This document shows positions 1 to 8,333 of a stretch of 64,000 nucleotides of DNA, in pieces. The position numbers and the translations under genes are program-made. The stretch's first letter is position 1. Every line of letters starts with the position of its first letter. The notes beneath the pieces are model-generated. The model did no database searches. It saw only the letters and a list, made by a program, of their open reading frames with translations, and was not told where the DNA came from. Source of the stretch: Micavibrio sp. UBA2137. GTDB taxonomy: Bacteria; Pseudomonadota; Alphaproteobacteria; Micavibrionales; Micavibrionaceae. The stretch lies in the NCBI GenBank assembly GCA_002328415.1, contig DCXL01000003.1, positions 1,349 to 65,348 on the forward strand, written 5' to 3'.

Positions 1-275
<275 letters not shown>

Positions 276-416
276 ATTCATTTTACGTTGCGCGCAGTAA
301 CAAGTTTACGATGTTATGCGACATTATGTTATCTAGAATGATTGCGACACCAGTATAAACTTTGGTTTGTGCTAGAAGTTATGAGGAATTTTATTAATCT
401 TAATGCGGTTTTCGAT
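276..416 (+). other. 23S-5S internal transcribed spacer
   Basis: About 140 bases between the 23S and 5S genes. I see no tRNA cloverleaf and no ORF. It should be transcribed and removed during rRNA processing. Confidence 0.7.
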
Positions 417-534
417 GACCTGGTGGTTATAGCAAGTGTGAAACACTCCTTCCCATCTCGAACAGGACAGTGAAAAACCTTAGCGCCGATGGTACTCTGG
501 CTTAAGCCACGGGAGAGTAGGTCGCTGCCAGGTC
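417..534 (+). rRNA. rrf: 5S ribosomal RNA
   Basis: About 118 nt with the closing helix GACCTGGTGG / TGCCAGGTC at its ends. The conserved inner segment TCCCATCTCGAACAGGACAG is at about 450-470, followed by GCGCCGATGGTACT and GGGAGAGTAGGTCGCTGCC. It is the last RNA gene of the operon; no tRNA follows, and a terminator lies about 60 bases downstream. Confidence 0.96.
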
Positions 535-595
535 TTCCAAAACCGTGTTAAAATCTTAAAAGATTTCATACTTATTGCGAAGAGAATTTTTAAAG

Positions 596-617
596 CCCGC
601 TTTCGAGCGGGTTTTTT
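596..617 (+). terminator. Rho-independent terminator of the rRNA operon
   Basis: Stem CCCGCT / AGCGGG with a TTCG tetraloop, followed directly by six T. UUCG-capped GC stems are very stable, and the position just after the 5S gene fits the end of the rRNA transcript. Confidence 0.93.
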
Positions 618-653
618 GTTGCTTATTCCAAACCGCAGATATATACATAATTC

Positions 654-1172
654 ATGATAAAAATTTCAGATAGTTTTAGTGGCTCTGTATCTGCGGCAGA
701 TGAACTGCGTGAGGTATATGACTTTGTGCGCTCTGTTCTGGGTGATGACATCATCACTTTTGAACAATATGCTGACATGCATCGTGCAAACCCAAATGTC
801 TCGCATAACATACGCCGTCTAAGTGATAATCAGATGTACGGGTTTTTGAGCTTCTCATTTCTTTCAGCGTCTGATTTGGAAAAACTTGAAGCACAAACGT
901 TAAGAACGATGGATTTAACAGGTGAAAATCAGGTCGGACCAGATGAAATTCCCGCTTGTGTCTATTTAGGCGCTATTGGTGCCATTGAAGACAAGGATGC
1001 ACGCCGTGCAACAATGCAATATTATGGACAGAGGATGACTGATTATGCGCAGCGTTTTGAATGCAGCTTCCTTATTCGCCCTGTAACCGAACATGGGATG
1101 AAAATTGCTGTGAGTGAGGGATACCAACCCATGCATGAAGCAGGCCTTGAACAGCTTTACATACTTAGATAA
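654..1172 (+). CDS. Hypothetical protein, possibly GNAT-related
   Basis: 172 residues, family not recognised. The C-terminal third (ACVYLGAIGAI at about residue 101, a helix with MQYYGQRM, then a strand SFLIRPVT and EGYQP near the end) resembles the second half of a GNAT acetyltransferase fold, but no clear acetyl-CoA loop (Q/RxxGxG/A) is visible, so the assignment is weak. No signal peptide or membrane segment. It starts 37 bases after the rRNA terminator with no clear Shine-Dalgarno, so the true start could be internal. Its stop codon abuts the stop of the convergent acetyltransferase gene with no spacer. Confidence 0.7.
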   Translation: MIKISDSFSGSVSAADELREVYDFVRSVLGDDIITFEQYADMHRANPNVSHNIRRLSDNQMYGFLSFSFLSASDLEKLEAQTLRTMDLTGENQVGPDEIPACVYLGAIGAIEDKDARRATMQYYGQRMTDYAQRFECSFLIRPVTEHGMKIAVSEGYQPMHEAGLEQLYILR

Positions 1173-1619
1173 TTATTCCTCAATCTTACAACGCAAGAAG
1201 CCTTTCATTTCGTTCTCTTTGAAGCCGAAGGCCTTATAAAAGGCGCGTGCCTTCTCGTTTTTTGAGGAAACACTAAGTGCAAATTTGCGCACGCCTTGCG
1301 CACGTTTAACCTCAAGAATATGGGTGAGAAGAGCCTTGGCAGCGCCCTGTCGTCTATAATCCTCATCCACATGCAAATTTTGAATTTCATAGCCGCGCTT
1401 GGTGACATGAAATTGATAAGTGTTAAAGCCAGAGGCAAAGCCCACAATGCGCGGTTCATCTGTTTCAACCACAAAGGCCTCTATCCAGTTCCAATCGGCC
1501 TCAAGTGCCTCTGCGCTCAGTTGCATATTATCATCATGATAGGCGTTCAGGGCTGTACCTAATGCGGCTAGCGAAGGGATATCACCTTTATCTGCCTTAC
1601 GGATGGTAAAGGCGGCCAT
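1173..1619 (-). CDS. GNAT family N-acetyltransferase
   Basis: 148 residues, the normal size for a single GNAT domain. The acetyl-CoA pyrophosphate loop is visible as RRQGAAKALL at about residues 88-97, preceded by the strand YEIQNLHVDEDY and followed by the motif-B segment KARAFYKAFGF near residue 123. The acceptor substrate cannot be inferred. It sits one base after the stop codon of the lipoprotein gene at 1621-1989, so the two are probably co-transcribed. Confidence 0.88.
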   Translation of the reverse strand: MAAFTIRKADKGDIPSLAALGTALNAYHDDNMQLSAEALEADWNWIEAFVVETDEPRIVGFASGFNTYQFHVTKRGYEIQNLHVDEDYRRQGAAKALLTHILEVKRAQGVRKFALSVSSKNEKARAFYKAFGFKENEMKGFLRCKIEE

Positions 1620-1620
1620 A

Positions 1621-1989
1621 TTAGTAAAAATGACGCTCGGTTGTGCAACCTGTTAGGAAAGGGATGCCGCCTGTTTCAAGGGCATAGATGCCATCCCCAT
1701 CAATCAGGAGCGTGCGTGTGCCGTCTGTGTAGGCATTTTGATCTGGTGATACGCGTTCCAAACGCCAGATATTGCCATCATAGCGGACATTGGCGGCCTC
1801 GGCATTCACACCTAAAGAGACAATCATTTGACGTGACTGGTCACAGTAATATTGGGTGTTCGAGGCAGAAGGAAAGTCATAGACGATGACCTCGTCCTCT
1901 TTCTTCAAATTCCCGCAATTGCTGAGCAAGAACAGGGTGAGTGACATTGTCAAAAAACGTGAAGAAGCGGAAAGTTTATTTTTTATCAT
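1621..1989 (-). CDS. Putative lipoprotein with MliC-like domain
   Basis: 122 residues from the ATG at 1989; an in-frame GTG at 2007 would add six. A hydrophobic stretch (FLTMSLTLFLLSNC) ends in a lipobox-like Cys at residue 25, though Asn at -1 is not the classic Gly/Ala/Ser. The mature part has Cys in YYCDQ and in LTGCTT, plus a YTDGTRTLLIDGDG stretch, which together resemble the small beta-barrel of MliC-type lysozyme inhibitors. That assignment is from pattern only. Neither start has a good Shine-Dalgarno. It is tightly linked to the acetyltransferase gene downstream. Confidence 0.7.
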   Translation of the reverse strand: MIKNKLSASSRFLTMSLTLFLLSNCGNLKKEDEVIVYDFPSASNTQYYCDQSRQMIVSLGVNAEAANVRYDGNIWRLERVSPDQNAYTDGTRTLLIDGDGIYALETGGIPFLTGCTTERHFY

Positions 1990-2099
1990 TTTTGCAAGAT
2001 AGCACACTCTTAAAAGTGAAAGAAACCTTGATTTTAGGTGGCAACATGGTTACCTAAGTACCGTTTAATTTTTAGCCCATATTTAAAGAGGAAAATCAC

Positions 2100-2633
2100 A
2101 TGTCTTATAAAGACTTACCCATCGGACAAAATATACCTGAGGACGTGAATGTCATCATTGAAAACCCTGTGGGTGGTGAGCCTGTCAAATATGAGATGGA
2201 TAAGGAAACAGGCATGATGTTTGTTGATCGTTTCCTGCATACTGTCATGTATTATCCTGGCAATTACGGCTTTATTCCACACACGCTCTCCGATGATGGT
2301 GACCCGGTGGACGTTTTGGTACTTGGTAAAACAAAGGTCATGCCGGGGGCGGTCATGCGCTCGCGCCCTGTTGGTGTTCTGATCATGGAGGATGAAAGCG
2401 GCATGGACGAGAAAATTCTGGCTGTACCATGCGACGAATTATTCCCGTACCACGATAATGTCCGTGATATTGACCAAGTACGCCCGATTCTGAAAGACCA
2501 GATCGAGCATTTCTTTACCCATTACAAGGACTTGGAAAAGGGTAAATGGTCAAAAACGGTGCGTTGGGGTAATGCCGAGGAAGCTAAAAAGCTGATTATC
2601 GAAGGCGTAGAGCGCGCAAAAGACGCCAAATAA
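2100..2633 (+). CDS. ppa: Inorganic pyrophosphatase
   Basis: Hydrolyses pyrophosphate to two phosphates in the cytoplasm, pulling biosynthetic reactions forward. 177 residues, typical of the hexameric class I bacterial enzyme. The signature DDGDPVDVL (about residues 65-73) supplies metal-binding aspartates; the preceding NYGFIPHT and the later KDLEKGKW segment are also standard. The start is supported by AGAGGAAAA just upstream. Monocistronic, converging on the metallo-hydrolase gene. Confidence 0.97.
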   Translation: MSYKDLPIGQNIPEDVNVIIENPVGGEPVKYEMDKETGMMFVDRFLHTVMYYPGNYGFIPHTLSDDGDPVDVLVLGKTKVMPGAVMRSRPVGVLIMEDESGMDEKILAVPCDELFPYHDNVRDIDQVRPILKDQIEHFFTHYKDLEKGKWSKTVRWGNAEEAKKLIIEGVERAKDAK

Positions 2634-2644
2634 TTTAAAAGAGT

Positions 2645-3436
2645 TTATCTAAGGAGAACACTGTCCCCGTCATCGGGGATGGTGATTTTTTTGCCTGATG
2701 TTTGGGCCAAGGCCTTAACACGCGCGTGCGCATCCTCGGTCACGTCAGGCACATGCACGATATAGAGTTCGTTGGCGTTTAAGCGCTCAATATTGGCCTC
2801 AATCTCGGACAGGGTTGTGTGCCCAGAAAGATGCGCGTCCTCCAGCTCTGAACATTCATGCACCAACACGTCCTGTTTATCTGTGCGCGAGGTAACCGCA
2901 TCACAAATTTCAGTATCTGCCGAATAAACAAGCGCCTTGCCTTTAGGGTTATGAATTTTGACGCCAGAACAGTTGCAATGACCATGCTCGACAGGGAAAA
3001 TCTCGACATCAAAGCTGCCAATTTTGGCCTTTGTTGGCTCTAGCCCTAAATCATGGAAGTGAATTGGAAAAATGTCGGGATGTTGCGGTAAATCGACAAG
3101 ATTGAGCAGTTTTTCAACCAATTTTATGACGGCGCTATTACCGTAAATGTTAAGAGGTTTTGTGCGTTTTTCTTGCTTTGCAGATTTTGCATAACAGGTT
3201 TTCATCCAGATCTGATGTACCAAATTGGTGATGGCGCACATATGGTCAATATGTTCGTGCGTGAAGAAGATATGAGACAAGTTTTCGTAATCAATCCCTT
3301 GCTTCATAAGCATTTGCAGGCAAGCGCCATTACAATCTATAAGAAGTAAATCAGCCTCTTTTTTGACAAGCAAAGAGGTGTTATGTCTGTTTTTACTCAC
3401 AAGTGCAGCACTTGTCCCGAGAAAAAAAAGTTCCAT
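2645..3436 (-). CDS. MBL-fold metal-dependent hydrolase (RNase Z-like)
   Basis: 263 residues. The metallo-beta-lactamase signature THEHIDH is at about residues 59-65; further metal ligands are probably HGH near 150 and DTE near 172. SGHTT near residue 204 recalls the C-terminal histidine region of RNase Z and related enzymes. It starts with MELFFLGTSAA, as RNase Z-type proteins do. It lacks an obvious exosite insertion, so it may be a phosphodiesterase of the ElaC group rather than a true tRNA 3' processing enzyme. AGGAG lies 11 bases before the start. Confidence 0.85.
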   Translation of the reverse strand: MELFFLGTSAALVSKNRHNTSLLVKKEADLLLIDCNGACLQMLMKQGIDYENLSHIFFTHEHIDHMCAITNLVHQIWMKTCYAKSAKQEKRTKPLNIYGNSAVIKLVEKLLNLVDLPQHPDIFPIHFHDLGLEPTKAKIGSFDVEIFPVEHGHCNCSGVKIHNPKGKALVYSADTEICDAVTSRTDKQDVLVHECSELEDAHLSGHTTLSEIEANIERLNANELYIVHVPDVTEDAHARVKALAQTSGKKITIPDDGDSVLLR

Positions 3437-3534
3437 TTTTGTGCGCGCTCCTGTATCAATTCATCAAATCTTGGAGGTAACTTACGTTCATCTTCATGAT
3501 TTGTTTTGATTTTAATAACATACATGGACAGGGT

Positions 3535-4554
3535 ATGGCACTTAAAATTATCGGTCATCGTGGTAATGGCCGAACAACGGAAACTCCCTTCTTGGAGGGC
3601 AAGGCGCCGCAAAGTTCGCTTGAATCCTTTCGGCAGGCCATTGAAGACAATCACGCTGATGGTGTGGAATTTGATGTGTTTGTCAGTGCCGATGGCGTGC
3701 CCATTGTCATTGAACGTGACGAGATTGATGGAATGAAAATCTCCGATCTCTCCTACGAAAACCTTCTTGGTTATAACCTTGCGCCAGATGGTTTACACCC
3801 CTCTTTAGATGAGGCCTTGCGCTTTCTTCATGATCTGGGCATACGCCTTAACCGCAAACTTGTTATCAATATCGAGCTTAAGGGGCGTAGTGTCACACGC
3901 CCAACATTAGAGGCTGTTGAGCGTGCCGCAGAGGAATATGGATTTGATGCAAATCAGGTGCATTACAGCTCCTTTGACCGTGACAAGCTTGCCAGTGTCC
4001 GCATGCGCCAGCCAAGTGCGATTATTCAGCCAACGATTGCGACAACACAGCTTTTCGCCGCCAACGATGTTACGATACCTGGTTACAGTGTCCCTCTGAC
4101 CGCACAATACAATAAAGCAGCCCTTACAGATTTGTCTGAATTTCTAACTGAATTTAACTGTGCCGCGATTGATGTCCCTACATGTGATATTCGCCCTGAA
4201 TTGATTGATTTTGCCGCGCGCCATGATGTTGGCTTTTGTACGCATCCCTCAGGCCCACGCCTTTACGAAAATAGAGGCATGCTGGTTGAAAGCTTCCGTT
4301 TGCTCCATGAATATGCAGAGGAACAGGATGTGATTATTAAGGTTGATGATATTGCACTTACGCGGGCCCTTTTTAGGCAATACTCAGAGCAAAAAACCTA
4401 TCAGGTACCAGCTTCGTTTGACATGGAAAAAATTCCACCTCTCTGTGATGATGGTTTTATTCATTATCAACTAAAAGAAAATGATCTTACTTACGAAGGC
4501 AAGGGGCAAGATGAAATCCTCGAACGTATCATGGGAACACCCTTCCTACGCTAA
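3535..4554 (+). CDS. GDPD-family phosphodiesterase-like protein
   Basis: 339 residues from MALKIIGHRG. The TIM-barrel glycerophosphodiester phosphodiesterase family is indicated by HRG at residues 8-10 and by VEFDV, giving metal ligands Glu45 and Asp47. The usual PENT box reads PQSS, and the second catalytic histidine (HD after the VVI strand) reads ERD (Glu60), so classic activity is doubtful. The C-terminal half (after about residue 240) is long and not recognised. A GGAGGT at 3473-3478 lies too far upstream for this ATG or for the ATG at 3496, so the start is uncertain. Confidence 0.8.
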   Translation: MALKIIGHRGNGRTTETPFLEGKAPQSSLESFRQAIEDNHADGVEFDVFVSADGVPIVIERDEIDGMKISDLSYENLLGYNLAPDGLHPSLDEALRFLHDLGIRLNRKLVINIELKGRSVTRPTLEAVERAAEEYGFDANQVHYSSFDRDKLASVRMRQPSAIIQPTIATTQLFAANDVTIPGYSVPLTAQYNKAALTDLSEFLTEFNCAAIDVPTCDIRPELIDFAARHDVGFCTHPSGPRLYENRGMLVESFRLLHEYAEEQDVIIKVDDIALTRALFRQYSEQKTYQVPASFDMEKIPPLCDDGFIHYQLKENDLTYEGKGQDEILERIMGTPFLR

Positions 4555-4646
4555 ATCCAAAAAAACAGAAAAGCCCTTGTCGCCTGTTGCGTTTTTCGGT
4601 ATAAAACTGCATTCATTTGACGGAAACAACAAAAGAGCGAATATTT

Positions 4647-5078
4647 ATGGCACTCGAAAGAACACTTTCAATTATTAAACCTGATGCAACGCGCAGAAAT
4701 CTTACAGGCGCAATCAATCAGCGTTTTGAGGACAAAAACCTCTCAATCATCGCGCAAAAGCGCGTACAACTGACAAAAGAACAAGCCGAGGGCTTTTATG
4801 CTGTTCATAAAGAGCGCCCTTTCTTCGGCGATTTGGTAAAATTCATGACATCTGGCCCCGTTGTGGTTCAAGTGCTTGAAGGTGAAGATGCTGTAGCGCG
4901 TAACCGTTCAATTATGGGCGCAACAAATCCAGAGGAAGCCTCACCTGGTACAATCCGTGCGGATTTTGCAGAAAGCATTGAGGCCAATTCTGTGCATGGA
5001 TCAGACAGCTCTGAAAATGCAGAAATTGAAATCAATTACTTCTTTAATGAAGACGAAATTCTGCCGAATAAAGAATAA
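4647..5078 (+). CDS. ndk: Nucleoside diphosphate kinase
   Basis: Transfers the gamma phosphate of ATP to NDPs through a phosphohistidine. 143 residues, the normal bacterial length. MALERTLSIIKPDA is the typical start, preceded by AAAGAG. The active-site histidine is in NSVHGSDS near residue 118. A longer frame back to 4617 exists but is not homologous to the family. The stop codon directly abuts the stop of the convergent hybrid kinase gene. Confidence 0.97.
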   Translation: MALERTLSIIKPDATRRNLTGAINQRFEDKNLSIIAQKRVQLTKEQAEGFYAVHKERPFFGDLVKFMTSGPVVVQVLEGEDAVARNRSIMGATNPEEASPGTIRADFAESIEANSVHGSDSSENAEIEINYFFNEDEILPNKE

Positions 5079-8000
5079 TTAAGAGGCCAACCAATTTTTG
5101 GCCGTATGATAGCCCTCCTCGAGGGCTATTTTTGTGTCTTCAATAATGTGTGCATACTCTTCCTGAGAGAGAGGAGACTCATTACGAATTGTTTCTTCAA
5201 TAAGGGCGGCAAGTTTTGAAAGGCGCATGAGGCCAAAATTCCCTGCCATGCCCTTTAGCTCATGCCCCTTGGCGCGTAATTTTTCATGATCGCTTGCTTG
5301 GTGGGCTTCCTCAAGTGCGGCAATAATCTCGGTGCTTTTAGTATGTAAATCCTGCATCATTTCATCGAGATCGTCACCAGAAAGCGCCTTTTTCAGGGAG
5401 ACAATTTGCGCCTCGTCAAAGATGGCTGCGTTCTCAATGGCTGATTTATCAGGCTCAATTTTTGACGCAGGCGTTTCTGTTGTTTCAGATGATGCCTTGG
5501 CGGTGGGTACATCTTCAGTTTTGGGGGCTTCTTTGTAGGCGCCATCCTTGATTTTCTGGAGCACAATTTCAAGTGCGTCTGCGTCAATAGGTTTAGCTAG
5601 GAAATCATTCATACCTACGGTCAAACAGGCATTAATGTCACCTGGGCGCGTGTTACCTGTAAGCGCTATGATTGGAATATCCTTGGCGGGAGCGTCTAAT
5701 TCCGTACGAATTTTTTCTGTGGCCTCAAGACCGCTCATATTGGGCATTTCGATATCCATGAAAATGACGTCAAAACCGTTATCGGCATTTAATAAGTCAA
5801 GTGCCTCTTGTCCAGAAGCCGCCAATACAGGTAAGAAATTACTAGGCTCTATAAAACCCGAGATTACCTTTTTCGTGATGTCGTTATCATCAACAATAAG
5901 GGCACGGAAATGGTCTGATTGCGTCTTTTTCTGCTTTTTGGGAGGGGCCTCTTTAAGCGCCTCGTTCTTCTTATTATTAGACGCTTGTAAAGAGAGGGCT
6001 TCCGTCTCAGTGTCTTCATTTTGCTCCTCAAGAGCCTGTTCTAAATCAACATTGTCGATTTTTTCTCCTATTGGGAGGGTAAGCATGAAGAAGAAGGTGC
6101 TTCCCTGATTAAGTGTACTGTTAATGCCAATATTGCCACCCATCAAATTGACCAGCTTCTGCGAGATAGCAAGCCCAAGACCCGTGCCACCATATTTACG
6201 GCTCGTGCTTGTATCGGCTTGCTTGAAAGGCGTGAAGAGGTTGCGTTGTGCTTCGGGACTAATGCCTATACCTGTATCCTCAACAGCAAAATAAATTTGC
6301 GCTTTATGGTCATTCTTTTTGCTGTCTTCTTCAGTGACCAGCTTGGCGTGGAGGCGAACATGCCCCTTATTAGTAAATTTAATGGCATTATTCGTCAGGT
6401 TTAAAACCACCTGTCGCAAACGTGTAGGGTCACCTTTGACACTTGTTGGAAGCTTGTCGCCTAAATCCAGTACAAGTTCGAGGTCCTTGTGCCCAGCATA
6501 TCCCTTAGCAAGTGAAAAAATGTTACGCATAAGATCTGCAACAGAGAAATCAATCTCTTCCAGTGACATCTGACCTGTTTCAATTTTTTCAAAATCAAGA
6601 ATATCATTAAGCAGATCCATAATGGTGCTCCCTGAATCCCCAATCGTATCCACGTAGTCTTTTTGCTGCGCATCAAGCGATGTTCCTTTGAGGAAGCGCA
6701 CCATACCGAGAATACCTGTCATAGGTGTTCTGATTTCATGGGAAACCATAGCGAGGAAGGCTGATTTTGCATTATTAGCCTCTTCGGCTTCGGCCTTGGA
6801 CTGACGCATGGCATCAACCTGACTGCTTTCGCGCGTTTGCAGAGCCTGCATGGCTGCGCGCTCACGCTCAAGAACCTTGAGCAGACGTTCATGGTCGTAA
6901 TTTTCACGGATATCGCGGACCTTTTCAGTTAAAGGGTCGCTTTTTCGAATTGTTTTTTGCCCACTTTCCTCGATTGCCGTTTGCTCATTAACGCGGAAGG
7001 TCGCAAAAGACATGAGAATAGTGCTGATAAGGACAGCAATACCTGATCCAAGAGGAAGTTCTAAATATGTGGCGTAAACATCAATTGACCCAATATGAAC
7101 CGCAACGGCTGCACAGGTTGTTCCAAAAAGGAGAAGCGCCGACACAAAGATGGCAAAATGCCTGCTGTTCATGCGGATATTCAAAAAAGAAGCGAGGCAG
7201 AGCAGTGCTGTAGTCAGAACGGTTAGGACAACAAAGCATAATTGCAAAAACATTATTGCAGACGGAATGACAATAAAATATGACACGACAAACGCAAATA
7301 GAGCTAATACTGCTGTAACAGCGGATATGAGGCAAAGACGTGTCGCAAGTGCGGAGCTAAGTTCCTGAGAGGTTTCAGAGCCATATCCTTTTGCGTAAGC
7401 AATCAGGCTCAAACTTATGCAGATAACGGCAAATGTTGCTGTGGAGGGCGTGCTACCCATGAAATAGAGGCCCAGATAAGGGAGCAGAACAAAAACAACG
7501 CTTATGACATAAAAAACGCTGGATTTGGAAACATCGAGTATTAGACGAATAATTGCAAACCCAAAGGCTATAAACAAAAGGCCCATTATCAGGATTGAAA
7601 AGAATTCTATTTGAGGCGTGTCATGTGCATTCGTACTAGAAAAATGAGGCGAAAGCAGGCTGCTTAATGCCTCTCCACCTGTAATCTTAAGCACAATAAA
7701 GCGCGAGGTTTTGGGTGTAATACTGATTGGTGCGCTCCAACTGTAAGGGTCGCTTTCCGCAATTTTTTCGGCTGTTTTAGCGTCGTATACTTCAAAAGAT
7801 TTAGGGGCAAGCCTCGGGAATAAAACCGTAGGTTCAAGGCTAACCGTCCATTGCGGCGTATCGGAGAGGTTCTTTACCACACTACCCAGATAGAGAACTT
7901 TGCCGTCTTTGAGGATAAGGGTTGAGGCACTGTCTTGAACAACACCAGCGCTTCGAAAGAGCTTGAGTATTTGTGGCAGGGTAAAATTTTGGCTTTCTTG

Positions 8001-8153
8001 GGCCTCGACCTGATAGAAATTCGGCCCGATAGGAAGCGTTTTAGACGTACCATCAAGTAAAAAGATTTTATTTTTTTGTGCCTGCGCGTCATTTTGAACA
8101 AAGCATGTCAAAACAGTAAAGAGAGCAAAGAAGAAAAATATTCTCAAGGGCAT
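5079..8153 (-). CDS. 7-TM hybrid sensor histidine kinase with REC and HPt domains
   Basis: 1024 residues. Signal peptide 1-25; periplasmic domain about 26-180; about seven membrane segments between 184 and 390, an arrangement like 7TMR-DISM receptors; linker coiled coil 405-460; HisKA with SHEIRTP (His472); HATPase with N-box near 585, DTGIG at 626-630 and GGTGLGL at 655-661; receiver domain 750-865 with phospho-acceptor Asp800 in IFMDIEMP and Lys in LAKP; HPt with His964 in GHELKGMAGN. It thus carries a full His-Asp-His relay and needs only a separate output regulator. It is 24 bases downstream of purN and may be co-transcribed. The ligand is unknown. Confidence 0.93.
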   Translation of the reverse strand: MPLRIFFFFALFTVLTCFVQNDAQAQKNKIFLLDGTSKTLPIGPNFYQVEAQESQNFTLPQILKLFRSAGVVQDSASTLILKDGKVLYLGSVVKNLSDTPQWTVSLEPTVLFPRLAPKSFEVYDAKTAEKIAESDPYSWSAPISITPKTSRFIVLKITGGEALSSLLSPHFSSTNAHDTPQIEFFSILIMGLLFIAFGFAIIRLILDVSKSSVFYVISVVFVLLPYLGLYFMGSTPSTATFAVICISLSLIAYAKGYGSETSQELSSALATRLCLISAVTAVLALFAFVVSYFIVIPSAIMFLQLCFVVLTVLTTALLCLASFLNIRMNSRHFAIFVSALLLFGTTCAAVAVHIGSIDVYATYLELPLGSGIAVLISTILMSFATFRVNEQTAIEESGQKTIRKSDPLTEKVRDIRENYDHERLLKVLERERAAMQALQTRESSQVDAMRQSKAEAEEANNAKSAFLAMVSHEIRTPMTGILGMVRFLKGTSLDAQQKDYVDTIGDSGSTIMDLLNDILDFEKIETGQMSLEEIDFSVADLMRNIFSLAKGYAGHKDLELVLDLGDKLPTSVKGDPTRLRQVVLNLTNNAIKFTNKGHVRLHAKLVTEEDSKKNDHKAQIYFAVEDTGIGISPEAQRNLFTPFKQADTSTSRKYGGTGLGLAISQKLVNLMGGNIGINSTLNQGSTFFFMLTLPIGEKIDNVDLEQALEEQNEDTETEALSLQASNNKKNEALKEAPPKKQKKTQSDHFRALIVDDNDITKKVISGFIEPSNFLPVLAASGQEALDLLNADNGFDVIFMDIEMPNMSGLEATEKIRTELDAPAKDIPIIALTGNTRPGDINACLTVGMNDFLAKPIDADALEIVLQKIKDGAYKEAPKTEDVPTAKASSETTETPASKIEPDKSAIENAAIFDEAQIVSLKKALSGDDLDEMMQDLHTKSTEIIAALEEAHQASDHEKLRAKGHELKGMAGNFGLMRLSKLAALIEETIRNESPLSQEEYAHIIEDTKIALEEGYHTAKNWLAS

Positions 8154-8177
8154 GGCAGTCTAGTGTGAACTTTCTTT

Positions 8178-8333
8178 TTACAGCCAAACAAGTGCCATCA
8201 AAATTAAAATTGCGGCAATGATGATGACGGAATATTTCATGACCGTTGTAAAGCGTACCCACATCATCCACGAATTTACAATTTCAGTGTCTTTGATATT
8301 TCCGTGTGACTTGGTTTCTGGTGCGTTTGCCAT
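8178..8333 (-). CDS. Small membrane protein inside the purN frame (aa3 oxidase subunit IV-like)
   Basis: 51 residues starting MANAPETKSHGNIKDTE, in the same frame as purN. GGAGG lies 7 bases before this ATG, a better ribosome binding site than that of most genes here. Composition (His/Gly-containing polar head, then one C-terminal helix ending LILMALVWL) resembles the short alphaproteobacterial aa3 cytochrome c oxidase subunit IV family. No oxidase genes are nearby. It may be made alone, as the tail of PurN, or both. Confidence covers its existence as a separate product. Confidence 0.5.
   Translation of the reverse strand: MANAPETKSHGNIKDTEIVNSWMMWVRFTTVMKYSVIIIAAILILMALVWL

Noticed and set aside
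276..416. tRNA in the 23S-5S spacer
   Set aside because: No cloverleaf, T-loop (GTTCRANNC) or CCA end seen.
5548..6108. 186-codon ORF antisense to the hybrid kinase
   Set aside because: Complement of receiver and ATPase domains; no start signal.
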